From JAJFUI01 sp963754135 (GTDB taxonomy: Bacteria > Planctomycetota > Planctomycetia > Pirellulales > Thermoguttaceae), in the NCBI GenBank assembly GCA_963754135.1, contig CAVWEY010000004.1, positions 310,001 through 374,000 of the forward strand: a DNA stretch of 64,000 nt, given 5' to 3'. Positions 51,366-60,310 of this stretch are shown piece by piece; position 1 is the first letter of the stretch; each line of letters begins with the position of its first letter. The position numbers and the translations under genes were made by a program. The notes under the pieces are model-generated. The model ran no database searches. It worked only from the letters and a program-made list of their open reading frames with translations, and was not told the origin of the DNA.

Positions 51366-51659
51366 ATGTGCCGCAAGATCGCGTGGTGTGCCGGGCTGTT
51401 GTTGTGCGTGTTCTATGCGGGTTGCGACGTGGGGGACATAACCCCCAAGCGGATGCCGTTGAATGCGCCGGGGATTGATCCGTTGATGGACGTGGAGCAT
51501 CCGGGGGGACCGGCCAAGCCGGCGCCTGCCGCGCCGAAGGTGCCGCCGGCGCCGGCGGCGACGCCCCCGGCGGCAGGCGTGCAACCGCCGCCCCCGCCGC
51601 CGCCGCCGCCTCACCTTGACGAGCCATCGCCGCCCGCTCCACCCGGACCGAAGCCGTAG
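51366..51659 (+). CDS. Small proline-rich lipoprotein
   Basis: A 97-residue protein with a lipobox (LLLCVFYAGC). The mature part is Pro/Ala-rich, ending in a run of nine prolines and PSPPAPPGPKP, probably an extended tether. No folded domain. It begins 18 bases after the preceding lipoprotein stop, so the pair is likely co-expressed. Confidence 0.6.
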   Translation: MCRKIAWCAGLLLCVFYAGCDVGDITPKRMPLNAPGIDPLMDVEHPGGPAKPAPAAPKVPPAPAATPPAAGVQPPPPPPPPPHLDEPSPPAPPGPKP

Positions 51660-51801
51660 GACGAGTTCTCCGGCTCGTTCCCTTGCCTCGAACGCAATCG
51701 TGATGAACGTGCCGGCTGTGCGGCTTACGCAGGCTCGCAACGGGCTGCCGTTCGTTCTTCCTTGGGCCCAATGGTAACGTAGTATCTTGTAGGAGGCTGC
51801 C

Positions 51802-52080
51802 ATGAGCGAAGAAACCACCACTCCCGCGTCCCCCGAAGAGCCGGCCGCTGCCTGCTCGGCCGCCGATGCGCTCCGCCGGGCGAAGGCCGAATTGGAGAAG
51901 GCCCAGGCGTTCTACGATCAGCTCCGCCAGCAAGCCACCGAGCGGTTGAAGGCCGTCCGCCGGACCAGCGTCGGCGACGTGCTCGACGGCACGCTGGAGG
52001 CGGCGAAACGCCACCCCGCCGCCGGCCTCGGCATCGCCGCGCTGGTCGGCTTCCTCCTCGGGCGGTTGTTCCGACGTTAG
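51802..52080 (+). CDS. YqjD/ElaB-like (DUF883) membrane-anchored protein
   Basis: A 92-residue protein. AGGAGG lies six bases before ATG 51802. A charged helix (ADALRRAKAELEKAQAFYDQ LRQQATERLKAV region) precedes a C-terminal membrane anchor (HPAAGLGIAALVGFLLGRLF RR), the layout of the DUF883 family (YqjD, ElaB), which associates with ribosomes at the inner membrane under stress. It is first in an operon with two more small membrane proteins, as in the yqjD-yqjE-yqjK arrangement. Confidence 0.75.
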   Translation: MSEETTTPASPEEPAAACSAADALRRAKAELEKAQAFYDQLRQQATERLKAVRRTSVGDVLDGTLEAAKRHPAAGLGIAALVGFLLGRLFRR

Positions 52081-52089
52081 TTCACTCCC

Positions 52090-52424
52090 ATGCCCGCACA
52101 AACCTCCGGCGACGAGCTTCTCGGCGCAAGCGGGCATTGCACTTGCGCATCGGCCGGTCGCGGCGGAGGATCGACCGCCGCCTCCGCGCCACCAGGGACC
52201 AAGCCCAAGAGTTGCTCTGCTGGCGGACGTACGTGGTCCGCTATCCCGGCTGGGCGCTGACGGCCGCGCTGGGCGTCGGCATGGCCGCCTCCAGCGCCTT
52301 GCGGCCGGCACGGGCCGCCCGCTGGTTGGCTGGTGCCCTGCTGCACCGGGCGCTGGGCGGACTGAAGCAGCAGCTTGGCAGCGAACTGCGGCGGATTTGG
52401 AGGGATTCGGGCACGGACCCATGA
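52090..52424 (+). CDS. Small membrane protein of the yqj-like operon; one apparent frameshift
   Basis: Repaired length is 112 codons, from ATG 52090 (MPAQTSGDELLGA), joined at GGCGC (52123-52127) by one base to KRALHLRIGRSRRRIDRRLR. It has one hydrophobic stretch (YPGWALTAALGVGMAASSAL) between basic helices. The stop overlaps the next ATG (ATGA, 52421-52424). Analogous to the third gene of yqjDEK operons; no firm family assignment. Confidence 0.6.
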
Positions 52425-52840
52425 ACGATCCCGCCGATAAGCCGCTGCTGGCCGACCTCCGTGCGGAACTTGCCGCGCTGGGCGGCGAGCTGCGGGAAAT
52501 GGCCGCGGCGCGGTGGGAACTGGCCCGGCTGGAACTGGCGGCCGATCTGCGGTCGGCCAGACGGCTGGCGATCTGCTGGCTGGCGGCCGGCGTGGCGGCG
52601 CTGGCGGTGCTGCCGTTGCTGGCGGTTGCGTTGGCCGAAGCATTGGCCGGCTGCGGCGGTATCTCCCGCGGCGGCTGGCTGTTGCGGCTCGCCGCCGGTC
52701 TGCTGGTGCTGGCCGGCGCCGGCGGTTACCTCGCCTGGCGCCGTTTCCGCCGCCGGTTCCTCGGCCTGCGGGAGACCCTGGAGGAACTCCAGGAGGACCT
52801 GCTCTGGCTGCGGGAAGGGAGAATGATGAGTGATGAATGA
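52421..52840 (+). CDS. YqjE/phage-holin-like (DUF1469) membrane protein
   Basis: A 139-residue protein. A charged amphipathic N-terminal helix (LLADLRAELAALGGELREMA) precedes two membrane helices (AICWLAAGVAALAVLPLLAV and LLRLAAGLLVLAGAGGYLAW) and a charged tail (FLGLRETLEELQEDLLWLRE). This is the Phage_holin_3_6/YqjE pattern. It overlaps the preceding gene by four bases. It is followed by the 52822-52899 heptamer hairpin. Confidence 0.75.
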   Translation: MNDPADKPLLADLRAELAALGGELREMAAARWELARLELAADLRSARRLAICWLAAGVAALAVLPLLAVALAEALAGCGGISRGGWLLRLAAGLLVLAGAGGYLAWRRFRRRFLGLRETLEELQEDLLWLREGRMMSDE

Positions 52841-52899
52841 TGAATTGCGGCGGCAGAGTCCGGCAATTCATCATTCATCATTCAACACTCATCATTCAG
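52822..52899. terminator. AATGATGA-type hairpin between convergent genes
   Basis: GAATGATGAATTGC-like repeats (52822-52848) are mirrored by GCAATTCATCATTCATCA (52863-52880), then by another TCATCATT unit after a seven-base extra unit. It overlaps the end of the YqjE-like gene and ends at the aroDE stop. The seven-base mismatch suggests unit slippage. It may terminate both genes and is built from the same repeat as 13981-14070. Confidence 0.65.
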
Positions 52900-54383
52900 T
52901 ATTTCGCCGCCCCGATCGCCCGGCGGAGCGTCTCGCGCATCAACTCGGCGGGACCCTCCCGACCGGTGAACAACTCGAACTGCCGGCAGGCCTGGCGGAC
53001 GAACATGTCGACGCCGGTGACCACCGTGCAGTTGCGGCTGCGGGCCTCTTTCACCAGCAGCGTATTTTCCGGGTTGTAGACGGCGTCGAAGACGATCATG
53101 GACGGCCGCAGGTGGTGCTTCTCGAAGGGCGTTTCATCGACGTTCGGGTGCATGCCCACCGGCGTGCAGTTGAACAACAGGTCGGCGGCGACGGTGTGCC
53201 GGGCCGCCCACTCCACGCAGCGGCACTCGTAGCGTTGGGCCAAGGTGAGGGCCTGGCGGGCCACCCCGTCGGTCACCACCACGCTGGCGCCGCGGCGGGT
53301 AAGTCCGTAGACCATCGCCCGGCCCACCCCGCCGGCACCGAGCACCAGGGCGGTCTTGCCCTTCAGTTTCGCCGCCGCCTCTTCGGGGCCGTCCAGGGCC
53401 GCCTCCAGGCTCTCCATCGCCGCCCGGTAGTCCGTGTTGTAGCCCAGCCGGTTCTTGCCGTCGAAAACCACCGTGTTGGCGGCGCCGATGCCGCGGACGG
53501 CCCCGTCGGCCTCGCTGAGCCTCTTGACGACCTCCTCCTTGTGGGGAATCGTGACGCTCAGTCCGCGGAGGTCCAGCGCGGCCGCCTTGTCGATGAACCA
53601 GGCTAGGTCCTCCCGCGGCACGCGGAAGGGAAGGTACACCTTGTTGAACCCGCCGTGGCGGAAGGCCACGTTATGCACCAACGGGCTGAGGCTGTGCCCG
53701 ATCGGATCGCCCATCACGCCGTAGACCTCCGTCTCGGCGTTGATCTGGTCGTAGTGGTAGGTCTCGGTCATTTGCTGGAAGCTGAGTTGTCCGGGGGCCA
53801 ACACCCGCTCGTGATGGAACGTGGCGTAGCTGAACGGGGCGCCGAATTTGCCGGCCAGGATGCGGGTGGGCGTGCCGATGTCGCCCATGCACACGCCGAT
53901 CATCGGCACCTTGCTGCGGCGGTTCAGTTCCAGCATCCGCAGGTTGTCGTGGGGATGGTTGGCCATCGTGCTCAGCTTGACGATGTCCGGGTCCAGGTCG
54001 CACAGCCGCCGGTGGATTTCGTCGAGATTGTCGGGCGTCTTGCGGAAGTCGTGGACGCTGATGATCCGCTTGGTGTGGCCGAAACGCCGGATCGACGCGG
54101 CTACGTCGTCTTCGAGATCGACATACTCCACCCCCTCGGCAATGGCGCTCCGCAGCAGCAGTTGCCGTTGCTCCTCGCCGCCGGCGTACTTCCCGCCGTC
54201 GATCGCCCGGCGGCAGGAGATGATCACCGGGCAAGGGCGGTCGGCCACCAGCCGCTTCAGGTTCACGTCGCCGTTGATGTAGTCCAAACGCAGTTCGACC
54301 AGCCGGGCGCCCTGGTCGACCAGGTGCCGGTACTCGGCGATGACGTGGCGGTGCCGGCCGCGGCCAATGCTGACGCAGATCAT
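52896..54383 (-). CDS. aroDE: Bifunctional type I 3-dehydroquinate dehydratase/shikimate dehydrogenase
   Basis: A 495-residue fusion. The N-terminal half is type I AroD: VELRLDYINGDVN, CPVIISCRRAIDGGKYAGGE, the catalytic histidine in KRIISVHDFRKTPDN, and the Schiff-base lysine in DIVKLSTMANHPHDN. The C-terminal half is AroE: VYGVMGDPIGHSLSPLVHNV, the catalytic lysine/aspartate region LRGLSVTIPHKEEV and RLGYNTDYRAA, and the NADP motif TALVLGAGGVGRAMVYGLTR. Together they convert dehydroquinate to shikimate. Plant-like fusions of this order are also common in planctomycetes and chlamydiae. Confidence 0.93.
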   Translation of the reverse strand: MICVSIGRGRHRHVIAEYRHLVDQGARLVELRLDYINGDVNLKRLVADRPCPVIISCRRAIDGGKYAGGEEQRQLLLRSAIAEGVEYVDLEDDVAASIRRFGHTKRIISVHDFRKTPDNLDEIHRRLCDLDPDIVKLSTMANHPHDNLRMLELNRRSKVPMIGVCMGDIGTPTRILAGKFGAPFSYATFHHERVLAPGQLSFQQMTETYHYDQINAETEVYGVMGDPIGHSLSPLVHNVAFRHGGFNKVYLPFRVPREDLAWFIDKAAALDLRGLSVTIPHKEEVVKRLSEADGAVRGIGAANTVVFDGKNRLGYNTDYRAAMESLEAALDGPEEAAAKLKGKTALVLGAGGVGRAMVYGLTRRGASVVVTDGVARQALTLAQRYECRCVEWAARHTVAADLLFNCTPVGMHPNVDETPFEKHHLRPSMIVFDAVYNPENTLLVKEARSRNCTVVTGVDMFVRQACRQFELFTGREGPAELMRETLRRAIGAAKY

Positions 54384-54640
54384 GGTGGGGGATGTGGGGT
54401 TCGGGATTCGAGCTGGCCGATGCGACGTTCAACCCGTTTGGCCCGGCCATGTGTGGCCGGCAGAGAACGACGACGTTTCTCTATTGTCCCAAATAGCGTC
54501 GGGAAAATCAAACCCTTCGCACGGCCCGCGGCATCCGACGATTGCTGCTTCGGCAATCCCAGCGAACCCCGGCTCGCGCGTGGCGGCGCGTTGACCCGCG
54601 CCCGACCGTGGTATGCTTCCCTGGATGGAGGGCCTGCGCC

Positions 54641-54916
54641 ATGACTGTCGAAATCCCGTCGGAATTTCAACCCTTTGTCGATCAAGTCATCCACAGCGGC
54701 AGCTTCAAGAGCGAGGCCAACGTGGTCGGCAGCGCCCTGCGCTTGCTCCAGGACCGCCAGCGCCGGATCGAGGAGCTTCGCCGCGAAATCCAGCCGGCGC
54801 TGGATCGGCTCGACCGCGGGGAGGGAATCGAGCTAGACGACGAGGAGCTGGACGAATTCTTTGACGGCATCGAAGCCGACGGGACGGCGCAAGCGGCGGC
54901 GGAGCGGGAGTCGTAA
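54641..54916 (+). CDS. parD: ParD/CopG-type antitoxin
   Basis: A 91-residue protein. The ribbon-helix-helix/ParD segment is MTVEIPSEFQPFVDQVIHSG SFKSEANVVGSALRLLQDRQ region. The acidic C-terminus (ELDDEELDEFFDGIEADG) would wrap the toxin. The stop overlaps the toxin ATG by one base (54916), giving coupled expression. Confidence 0.82.
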   Translation: MTVEIPSEFQPFVDQVIHSGSFKSEANVVGSALRLLQDRQRRIEELRREIQPALDRLDRGEGIELDDEELDEFFDGIEADGTAQAAAERES

Positions 54917-55202
54917 TGAAGCGTTATCGCCTCGACCCCGCTGCACGGGCGGATCTCGTATCAATCCACGCCTACATCGCCAAGGACAATCGGCCGCCTG
55001 CCCACCGGGTCGTTCAGCGGATCAAGAAAACGCTCCGTATGCTCGCGTCTAATCCGTTGCTCGGTGAGCGGCGGCCCGACTTGGCTCCCGATCTTCGAGC
55101 GTTTTGTGTGGGCAACTACGTGGTCCTCTACCGTCCGGGAAAGGCCGGGATCGAGGTTGCTCGCGTGATTCACGCGCGCGGGACATCAGGGCGATGTTCT
55201 GA
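54916..55202 (+). CDS. parE: RelE/ParE-type toxin; one apparent frameshift
   Basis: Repaired length is 96 codons, normal for ParE. MKRYRLDPAARADLVSIHAY, then RVVQRIKKTLRMLASNPLLG and NYVVLYRPGKAGIEVARVIH form the usual fold. As read the frame runs on to 55338; one base added in the GCGCGC tract at 55173-55178 gives the family-type end RDIRAMF and stop at 55202. That end also removes overlap with the gene at 55204. ParE toxins inhibit gyrase or act as mRNA interferases. Confidence 0.8.
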
Positions 55203-55203
55203 A

Positions 55204-55662
55204 TCAATCCGCGCGGCTGGTTCCACCTGCCTTGGAAGTCAGCCGTCTCCACCGCCCGGCGAACTCGGGCCAACGGAGGCAGTAGCTCGGCAACTCGGAA
55301 GAAACGTCCTCCGGCCTCACGCGGCGCCGCATCCATAGTTCCAGAAAGCCCCCGCAGATACCGCAACAATAGATGAGTTTCGGCCACTGCGACTTGTTGA
55401 TAAAGCAACCCGGCGGCACTTTCCCGCAGTGGGGACAGGGCGGCCGCAGAAATTGCAGGGGGGGATAATGAAACAAGCGGCATATCTGCCAAGCTAGGGG
55501 AAGACCCAGAATGAACGAGAGAAGCCAGCCCGTCAGAAACAAGACCGCACGGAGGACCGGACCGATCCCCGCACTAACGGCCCAAGGCATGACGAGCCCA
55601 TCCAAGATGAGAACCCCTGGCAGGACCGAAACGATGCCAAACAATAGATGTCGTACAGTCAT
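55204..55662 (-). CDS. Membrane protein with zinc-ribbon-like knuckles
   Basis: A 152-residue protein with three hydrophobic segments in its first 65 residues (LLFGIVSVLPGVLILDGLVM, WAVSAGIGPVLRAVLFLTGW, LLSFILGLPLAWQI) followed by CPHCGKVPPGC and CCGICGGFLELWMRRRVR, two C-x-x-C knuckles. It ends one base from the repaired ParE stop, tail to tail. Function unknown; it recalls the protein at 24390-24833. Confidence 0.55.
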   Translation of the reverse strand: MTVRHLLFGIVSVLPGVLILDGLVMPWAVSAGIGPVLRAVLFLTGWLLSFILGLPLAWQICRLFHYPPLQFLRPPCPHCGKVPPGCFINKSQWPKLIYCCGICGGFLELWMRRRVRPEDVSSELPSYCLRWPEFAGRWRRLTSKAGGTSRAD

Positions 55663-55722
55663 GCTCGTTTTCCACCGTTCTCTTCAGTTCCGTCGGGTGC
55701 GTGCTTGCACGCACCCGACGGG

Positions 55723-57592
55723 CTAGCCCCTCTTGAACTGCCTGTCCAACTCCTCCCGCGTAAAGACCAGTGCCGTCGGGCGGCCGTGGGGACAGTGATG
55801 GGCGTCGTCGATTAACTGACGCTGCTCCAACAGGGCGGCGATCTCGGCCGGGGCGAGGCGGTCGCCCGCCTTCACCGCCGCCTTACAGGCGATCGTGTGC
55901 AGCAGTTCGTCCAACAGGTCACCCTTCTCGGGCCGCTTCACGTCGGCGAGAATCCGCTCGAGCAAGGACCGCAGCACCTCGGCCGGGTTCATGTTGGCCA
56001 GCATGGCCGGGTAGCCGCTCAAAAGGACCGTGTCGCCGCCGAAGGGCTCGATCCGCACGCCCAGCCCGGCCAGCAGATCGCGGTGCTGGAGCGCCGCGGC
56101 CGCTTCCGTCGGGCTCAGTTCGACCGGCTCGGGCGCCAACAGGCTTTGCGTCTCCATCGCGCCGGCGGCCACCCGCTGGCGAAGCTGCTCGTAGAGGATG
56201 CGTTCGTGCAGGGCGTGCTGGTCGATGATCGTCACGCCCTCGTCGGTCTCGGCCACGAGGTAGCGGTTGTGGATTTGCAGAGCACGGGTGGCACTGCCGG
56301 CTTGTCCGGCAGTGGGCTCCGTGGGGGCCAACGTGCCGGCGGGCATCCCAGGCCAGTCGAGGCGGTGGAGATCCAATGGATCGCGGTCGGCTGAGGCCGT
56401 CACATCACCGGCGGCTGTTAGCCGCCGGCTATTGTCTTCTGACCCCTGAGCTCCGACCCCTGACTCCTGGCCCCACGAGGCCACCTTGCCCTCTGGCCCA
56501 ATCGACTAATTGCTGGCGCAACTGGGCGCTGTGGGCGGCGTCGTGGCTGCCGGTCGGATCGGCGTCTGCCGGTTCCTCTCCGCCGGGACTCAAGCGAGTG
56601 CTTAGATCGCTAGTCAGAAACTTCGCCCGCAGCATGGCCAGCAGTTGGCTGTAGAGCCGGCCGGAATCTTGGAAGCGGACCTCCAGCTTCGTGGGATGGA
56701 CGTTCACGTCGACCAGTTCCGGCGGCATCTTCATCGCCAGAAAGGCGATCGGCTGCCGGCCGGCCATGAGCAGGCCGCGGTACGCCTCGCCCAGGGCGTG
56801 TTGCAGGGAGCGGTCGCGGATGTGCCGGCCGTTGAGGAAGAAATACTGCATCCGGTTGTGGCTGCGGCTCTGGCCGGGATGGGCCGCGTAGCCCGAGAGC
56901 CGCACCTCGTCCTCGACGCTCTCCACCCAGATCAGGTTCTCGGCCAGCTCGCGGCCGAAGAAGACCGTGATCCGGTCCAGCCACGTGCTCTCGGCGGGCA
57001 GCTCGAACGCCGGCTTGTCGTTGTGCCGCAGGGTGAAGTGGACTTGCGGGGTAGCCAAGGCGATGCGGGTAAAGGCCTCGGAGACGTGGCCGAACTCGGT
57101 GGCCGTGGTCCGCAGAAACTTCCGCCGCACCGGCGTGTTGAAGAACAGGTTATGCACTTCCACCGCCGTGCCCACTGGGCAGCCGCAGGGCGCCGGCTGG
57201 CCCAAGACGCCGCCGGCGGCCTCGATCTCCGCCCCGCTTTGGCTCTCCGGCGTGCGGCTGCGGAGCACCAGCCGGCTCACCTCGGTGATCGAGGCCAGGG
57301 CCTCGCCGCGGAAGCCCAGCGTGCCCACGCGGAACAGGTCGTCGGCCTCGCGGAGCTTGCTGGTGGCGTGAGGGGCCAGGGCCAGCGGCAGTTCGTCGGC
57401 CGGGATGCCGCCGCCGTTGTCCACCACGCGGACCATTTCCAGCCCGCCCTGCACGACCGAAACGTCGATCCGCGTGGCCCCGGCGTCCACGGCGTTCTCC
57501 ATCAGTTCCTTGACCACGCTGGCCGGCCGTTCGACCACCTCGCCGGCGGCGATCTTGTTGATCAGGGATGGAGTAAGGAGGCGGATGGACAT
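55723..57592 (-). CDS. mutL: DNA mismatch repair protein MutL; one apparent frameshift
   Basis: Repaired length is 624 codons from ATG 57592 (MSIRLLTPSLINKIAAGEVV). GHKL motifs: ENAVDAGATRIDV, DNGGGIP, ATSKLREADDLFRVGTLGFR with the GFRGEAL loop. The N-terminal half ends near LVDWARGQGG; the C-terminal dimerisation domain starts TRALQIHNRYLVAETDEGVT and has DQHALHERILYEQLRQ. No DQHA(X)2E(X)4E endonuclease motif is complete: DQHALHERILYE fits it, so nuclease activity is possible. The frame break at 56479-56482 (GGCC) is repaired to GGCGCC. The linker contains TGACCCC heptamers and the 22-base asnB element. Confidence 0.88.
56413..56475. repeat. 22-base asnB-shared element plus TGACCCC heptamers in the mutL linker
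   Basis: Positions 56413-56434 are identical to 23629-23650 in asnB. They are followed by TGACCCC/CGACCCC/TGACTCC-type seven-base units to about 56475. asnB also carries GGTCAGAGGTCAG units (about 22543-22580). Both proteins tolerate the insert because it falls in an unconserved linker. Confidence 0.65.
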
Positions 57593-57625
57593 TGGGAAAC
57601 GGCCGCTGAGCAATAGCCGATTGTG

Positions 57626-58229
57626 TTACTCGTCATGGACCAGGAGGTGCAGTTGTTTGCCTTCGATAGCGTGGCCGATCCTCTTGCCCTTGAGGTGTCG
57701 GATATCCACAACTGCGCCAAACCTGCAAAACACCGAGAAGAATCCGTCGGGATCGTTCCCCCAATAGACCACGGCGCAAGACATCGGTGCCCCTTTTCCG
57801 CCATCTTGGCCGTTTACGAGAAATTTCAGGCGTGTATCGTAAAGGAAGCAGATAGCCGTGGCTTGGCCGAATACATAGTTCTTCCAGTGGCCGGTGTTGG
57901 TTGCAACGGGAACAAGCGCCAGGTACTTCAGACCCGAAACCCCTATGCGCCATTGCACACTGTCGCAACCAGTTCTTGATCGACGTACCGTGTTCCTTAT
58001 CAATTCCGTAGGGCGGATTGACGTAGATTGTGGGGAAATCCCAGGTTTCGCGCAGGCCGTCGTGCTCAGGGAGCCTATACTCCGTTCCCGCATGCACAAT
58101 GGAGAATTCGTTGGAGCAAGGATCGAGATCAATATGCCCGCCGAAGAACTTCCGGACGGCACTGACGTACTTCTCCGGGGTTCCCCATTCTTGACTGACC
58201 GTGTTGACTTTTCGGCCTGCGCTCACCAT
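57626..58229 (-). CDS. Phage-type Dam N6-adenine methyltransferase; one apparent frameshift
   Basis: Repaired length is 202 codons. EWGTPEKYVSAVRKFFGGHI, then DLDPCSNEFSIVHA and the catalytic D/N-P-P-Y motif in TIYVNPPYGIDKEHG match the phage Dam (PF05869) family. The second half, in another frame from 57946-57951, continues GVSGLKYLALVPVATNTGHW and CAVVYWGNDPDGFFSVFC; adding GC at TGCGCC joins them. It follows the restriction nuclease by 17 bases and is therefore the third gene of a restriction-modification island. Confidence 0.75.
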
Positions 58230-58246
58230 CGCGTTCCGGTTCAGGG

Positions 58247-59161
58247 TCAGAAGTCCAGCAATCGCTCCAGTTCCACCATGATCGCAAGAGCGGCTTCCGA
58301 TTTTGGGGCTGGCAAGTCGGTGGTCTCAAGAACGCGCCGTCGGAGGCGTTCCAACGCCGCATGAGCTTCGGCGTCCGTGGTGCTCTCCTGGAACGCCTTT
58401 AAGAACTCCCTCCAGAAGGCCGCCTTGATTCCGCAGAGAGGCACGTCGTTGAGTTTCGACATGTACTCGTCCATCATCCCAGTTCTCGCCAACCGTCCGA
58501 AGTTGCCCCCACTATCGGAGTGCGGTTTGTCGCTGATCTGGTCGGCTTTGGATGGATATGGACGTGCATCCGCGGGGTTCTCGATGGAACTGTCCTGGGT
58601 GGTCCGCCGCACGTGCCGCCAGTGGTAGTTGCGGAATTCGGCCGCATACCTAGCCGACTCGATGAAGGGTTCAAACAGCATCGGCGAGCCGCTGATCACG
58701 TTGCCCAAGACCCACGGGACGACCACGATCAAGTCCTGCTCGCCGCAGGCCGCGGGAGTCACCTGAAATCGCAAGCTGGGCTCCGCCTCCTTTGCCAAGA
58801 GATACCAACCCTTCAACTCAAGGCCCATCAAGGTTTCGTCGCTCGCGGCTTTCCGGAGCCGCACATCCGGGAAGGTTTGTGGCTGACGCACGAAGCTGTA
58901 CAGGGCGTAACGCCCGTCGGGGTCCCAGGTGGTGCGGATCAGGTTGAGAGTGCGGACGACTTGCTCTTCAATCGTCGCGCCGAGGACGTTGTTCAGGGTG
59001 TGCAAATCCGTTGCCATTACGCCCGCTATGTGGGTTTCCGTCCGGAAATACACCGGGAGCGTGGCAAGTGCCTCGCGGACGTTCATGTAGAGCGAATAGT
59101 GCTCCCAAGACGGTTCTGGGAGCATTCTATCGGGTGGTGCGGGCGAGGCATTGGTAGTCAT
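58247..59161 (-). CDS. Probable type II restriction endonuclease (PD-(D/E)xK-like)
   Basis: A 304-residue protein that starts at ATG 59161, overlapping the methyltransferase stop by four bases. Near residues 95-125 FPDVRLRKAASDETLMGLEL, then KGW, gives a D...E-x-K pattern as in PD-(D/E)xK nucleases. NLIRTTWDPDGRYALYSFVR and IVVVPWVLGNVISGSPMLFE are other conserved-looking stretches. I do not recognise the subfamily or site. Evidence for a nuclease is its genetic coupling to the methyltransferase plus the E-x-K motif. Confidence 0.6.
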   Translation of the reverse strand: MTTNASPAPPDRMLPEPSWEHYSLYMNVREALATLPVYFRTETHIAGVMATDLHTLNNVLGATIEEQVVRTLNLIRTTWDPDGRYALYSFVRQPQTFPDVRLRKAASDETLMGLELKGWYLLAKEAEPSLRFQVTPAACGEQDLIVVVPWVLGNVISGSPMLFEPFIESARYAAEFRNYHWRHVRRTTQDSSIENPADARPYPSKADQISDKPHSDSGGNFGRLARTGMMDEYMSKLNDVPLCGIKAAFWREFLKAFQESTTDAEAHAALERLRRRVLETTDLPAPKSEAALAIMVELERLLDF

Positions 59162-60272
59162 GCGTTGAACAACCTTTCCACTGCTGCTGAAAAGAACTCG
59201 GGAACAATCTCCGCGCCAAAATACCGTCGCCGCAACCGGTGGCAGACCACCGCGCCAGGGCAAAGTCCGCCGAATGGTTCCCAAACCACGTCGCCCTCGT
59301 CGGTCGAGGCACAAATCGTCAGTTCGATGAAACGCAACGGCTTCTGGCTGCCGTGCAGGCTGCGGAACTTGTACTTCATGCCGTTCCGCGCGCTTGGATG
59401 CGCTCCTGTCCGCCCACCTGGGGTTCCCGCCAGACGTTCGTGACGCCGATGTCGCAATGGAACTTCGCCCGCATCTTAGCCCACTGCTCTGCGGGAATGG
59501 GACGTTGGCCGTCCTGGCTGAAGTACGGCCGCCCCTCGGGCTTGCCGTGACGGTTTGCATACTCCGCCAGCCTGACGAATGCTTCGACGGGCGGGTAGTA
59601 CCAAAGGTGGTCCGCCGTAAGGTATTTCCGCGTGGCCGCATTGAGAACGCCGCACGCCTCGTTCGCCAGGTGGAACGGCAAGCCGGTCCGCCGCCATTCC
59701 GAACGCAACCACTCCCGCATCGACAGCCGCTGGCCATCGAACAGGAACTGCGGACTCTTTACGTAGTGTGCACAAACCTCCGTCACCACCGGGTATTTCC
59801 TGAGCGTTTGCGTGTTCGCATTCCCGGCCACATGGCTCATCCCCTTGTCCCAAATGTTGCAGCAGCGGTATTCCCAGCCCTCGTCGGCCAGCAAGGGGTG
59901 GACCGTGGCCCATCCCAACTCCGTGCCCCAGAACCACAGCGTCGTCTCCGCCGTTGCGCGGGCCGACCACGTCCGCACGTGGGGCCGATACCACTCAAGC
60001 AACTTCTCCGCCTTGTGCTCGTCGCCAGGGAAGCCGCTGACGCCGTAAGGGCCGTCCGAGATGATGCACGTCGGCGTTGGCCACTCCGCGTACAAATCCT
60101 CCGCGTGGCCAAAGCAAATCGCCACCTCGTCGCGGCAAAAAACGTTTCCCGGTCGCGGTTCGCCGTTTCCTCCGGCCGGCAAGGGCAAAAACGAATGTTC
60201 TTGCCGCCGCCGACCGCTCTTGATTGCCGTGTTCATACGTCCAGCCCAATCGTGGAAGCGGCTGATAGCCAT
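59158..60272 (-). CDS. Beta-class DNA methyltransferase (N4-cytosine or N6-adenine); one apparent frameshift
   Basis: Repaired length is 372 codons. The catalytic motif is TCIISDGPYGVSGFPGDEHK (S/D-G-P-Y) near residue 68, followed by TTLWFWGTELGWATVHPLL and WDKGMSHVAGNANTQTLRKY. The SAM-binding region, EPFGGLCPGAVVCHRLRRRY, lies near the C-terminus, so the order is catalytic first, as in beta-class enzymes. At 59388-59393 one base in GCGCGC joins the halves. It protects host DNA from the coupled nuclease. The target sequence is unknown; m4C or m6A is possible. Confidence 0.8.
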
Positions 60273-60310
60273 GCGTTACCACGCCTTTCTACCACCAATA
60301 CTGCCTTCCT

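Noticed and set aside
50639..51478. Longer lipoprotein overlapping the next lipoprotein gene
   Set aside because: The overlap depends on a frame change at GCGC; the repaired reading stops before the next start.
54916..55338. 140-residue ParE with a novel C-terminal extension
   Set aside because: The extension is not ParE-like, overlaps the opposite gene, and disappears when one base is restored in the GCGCGC tract.
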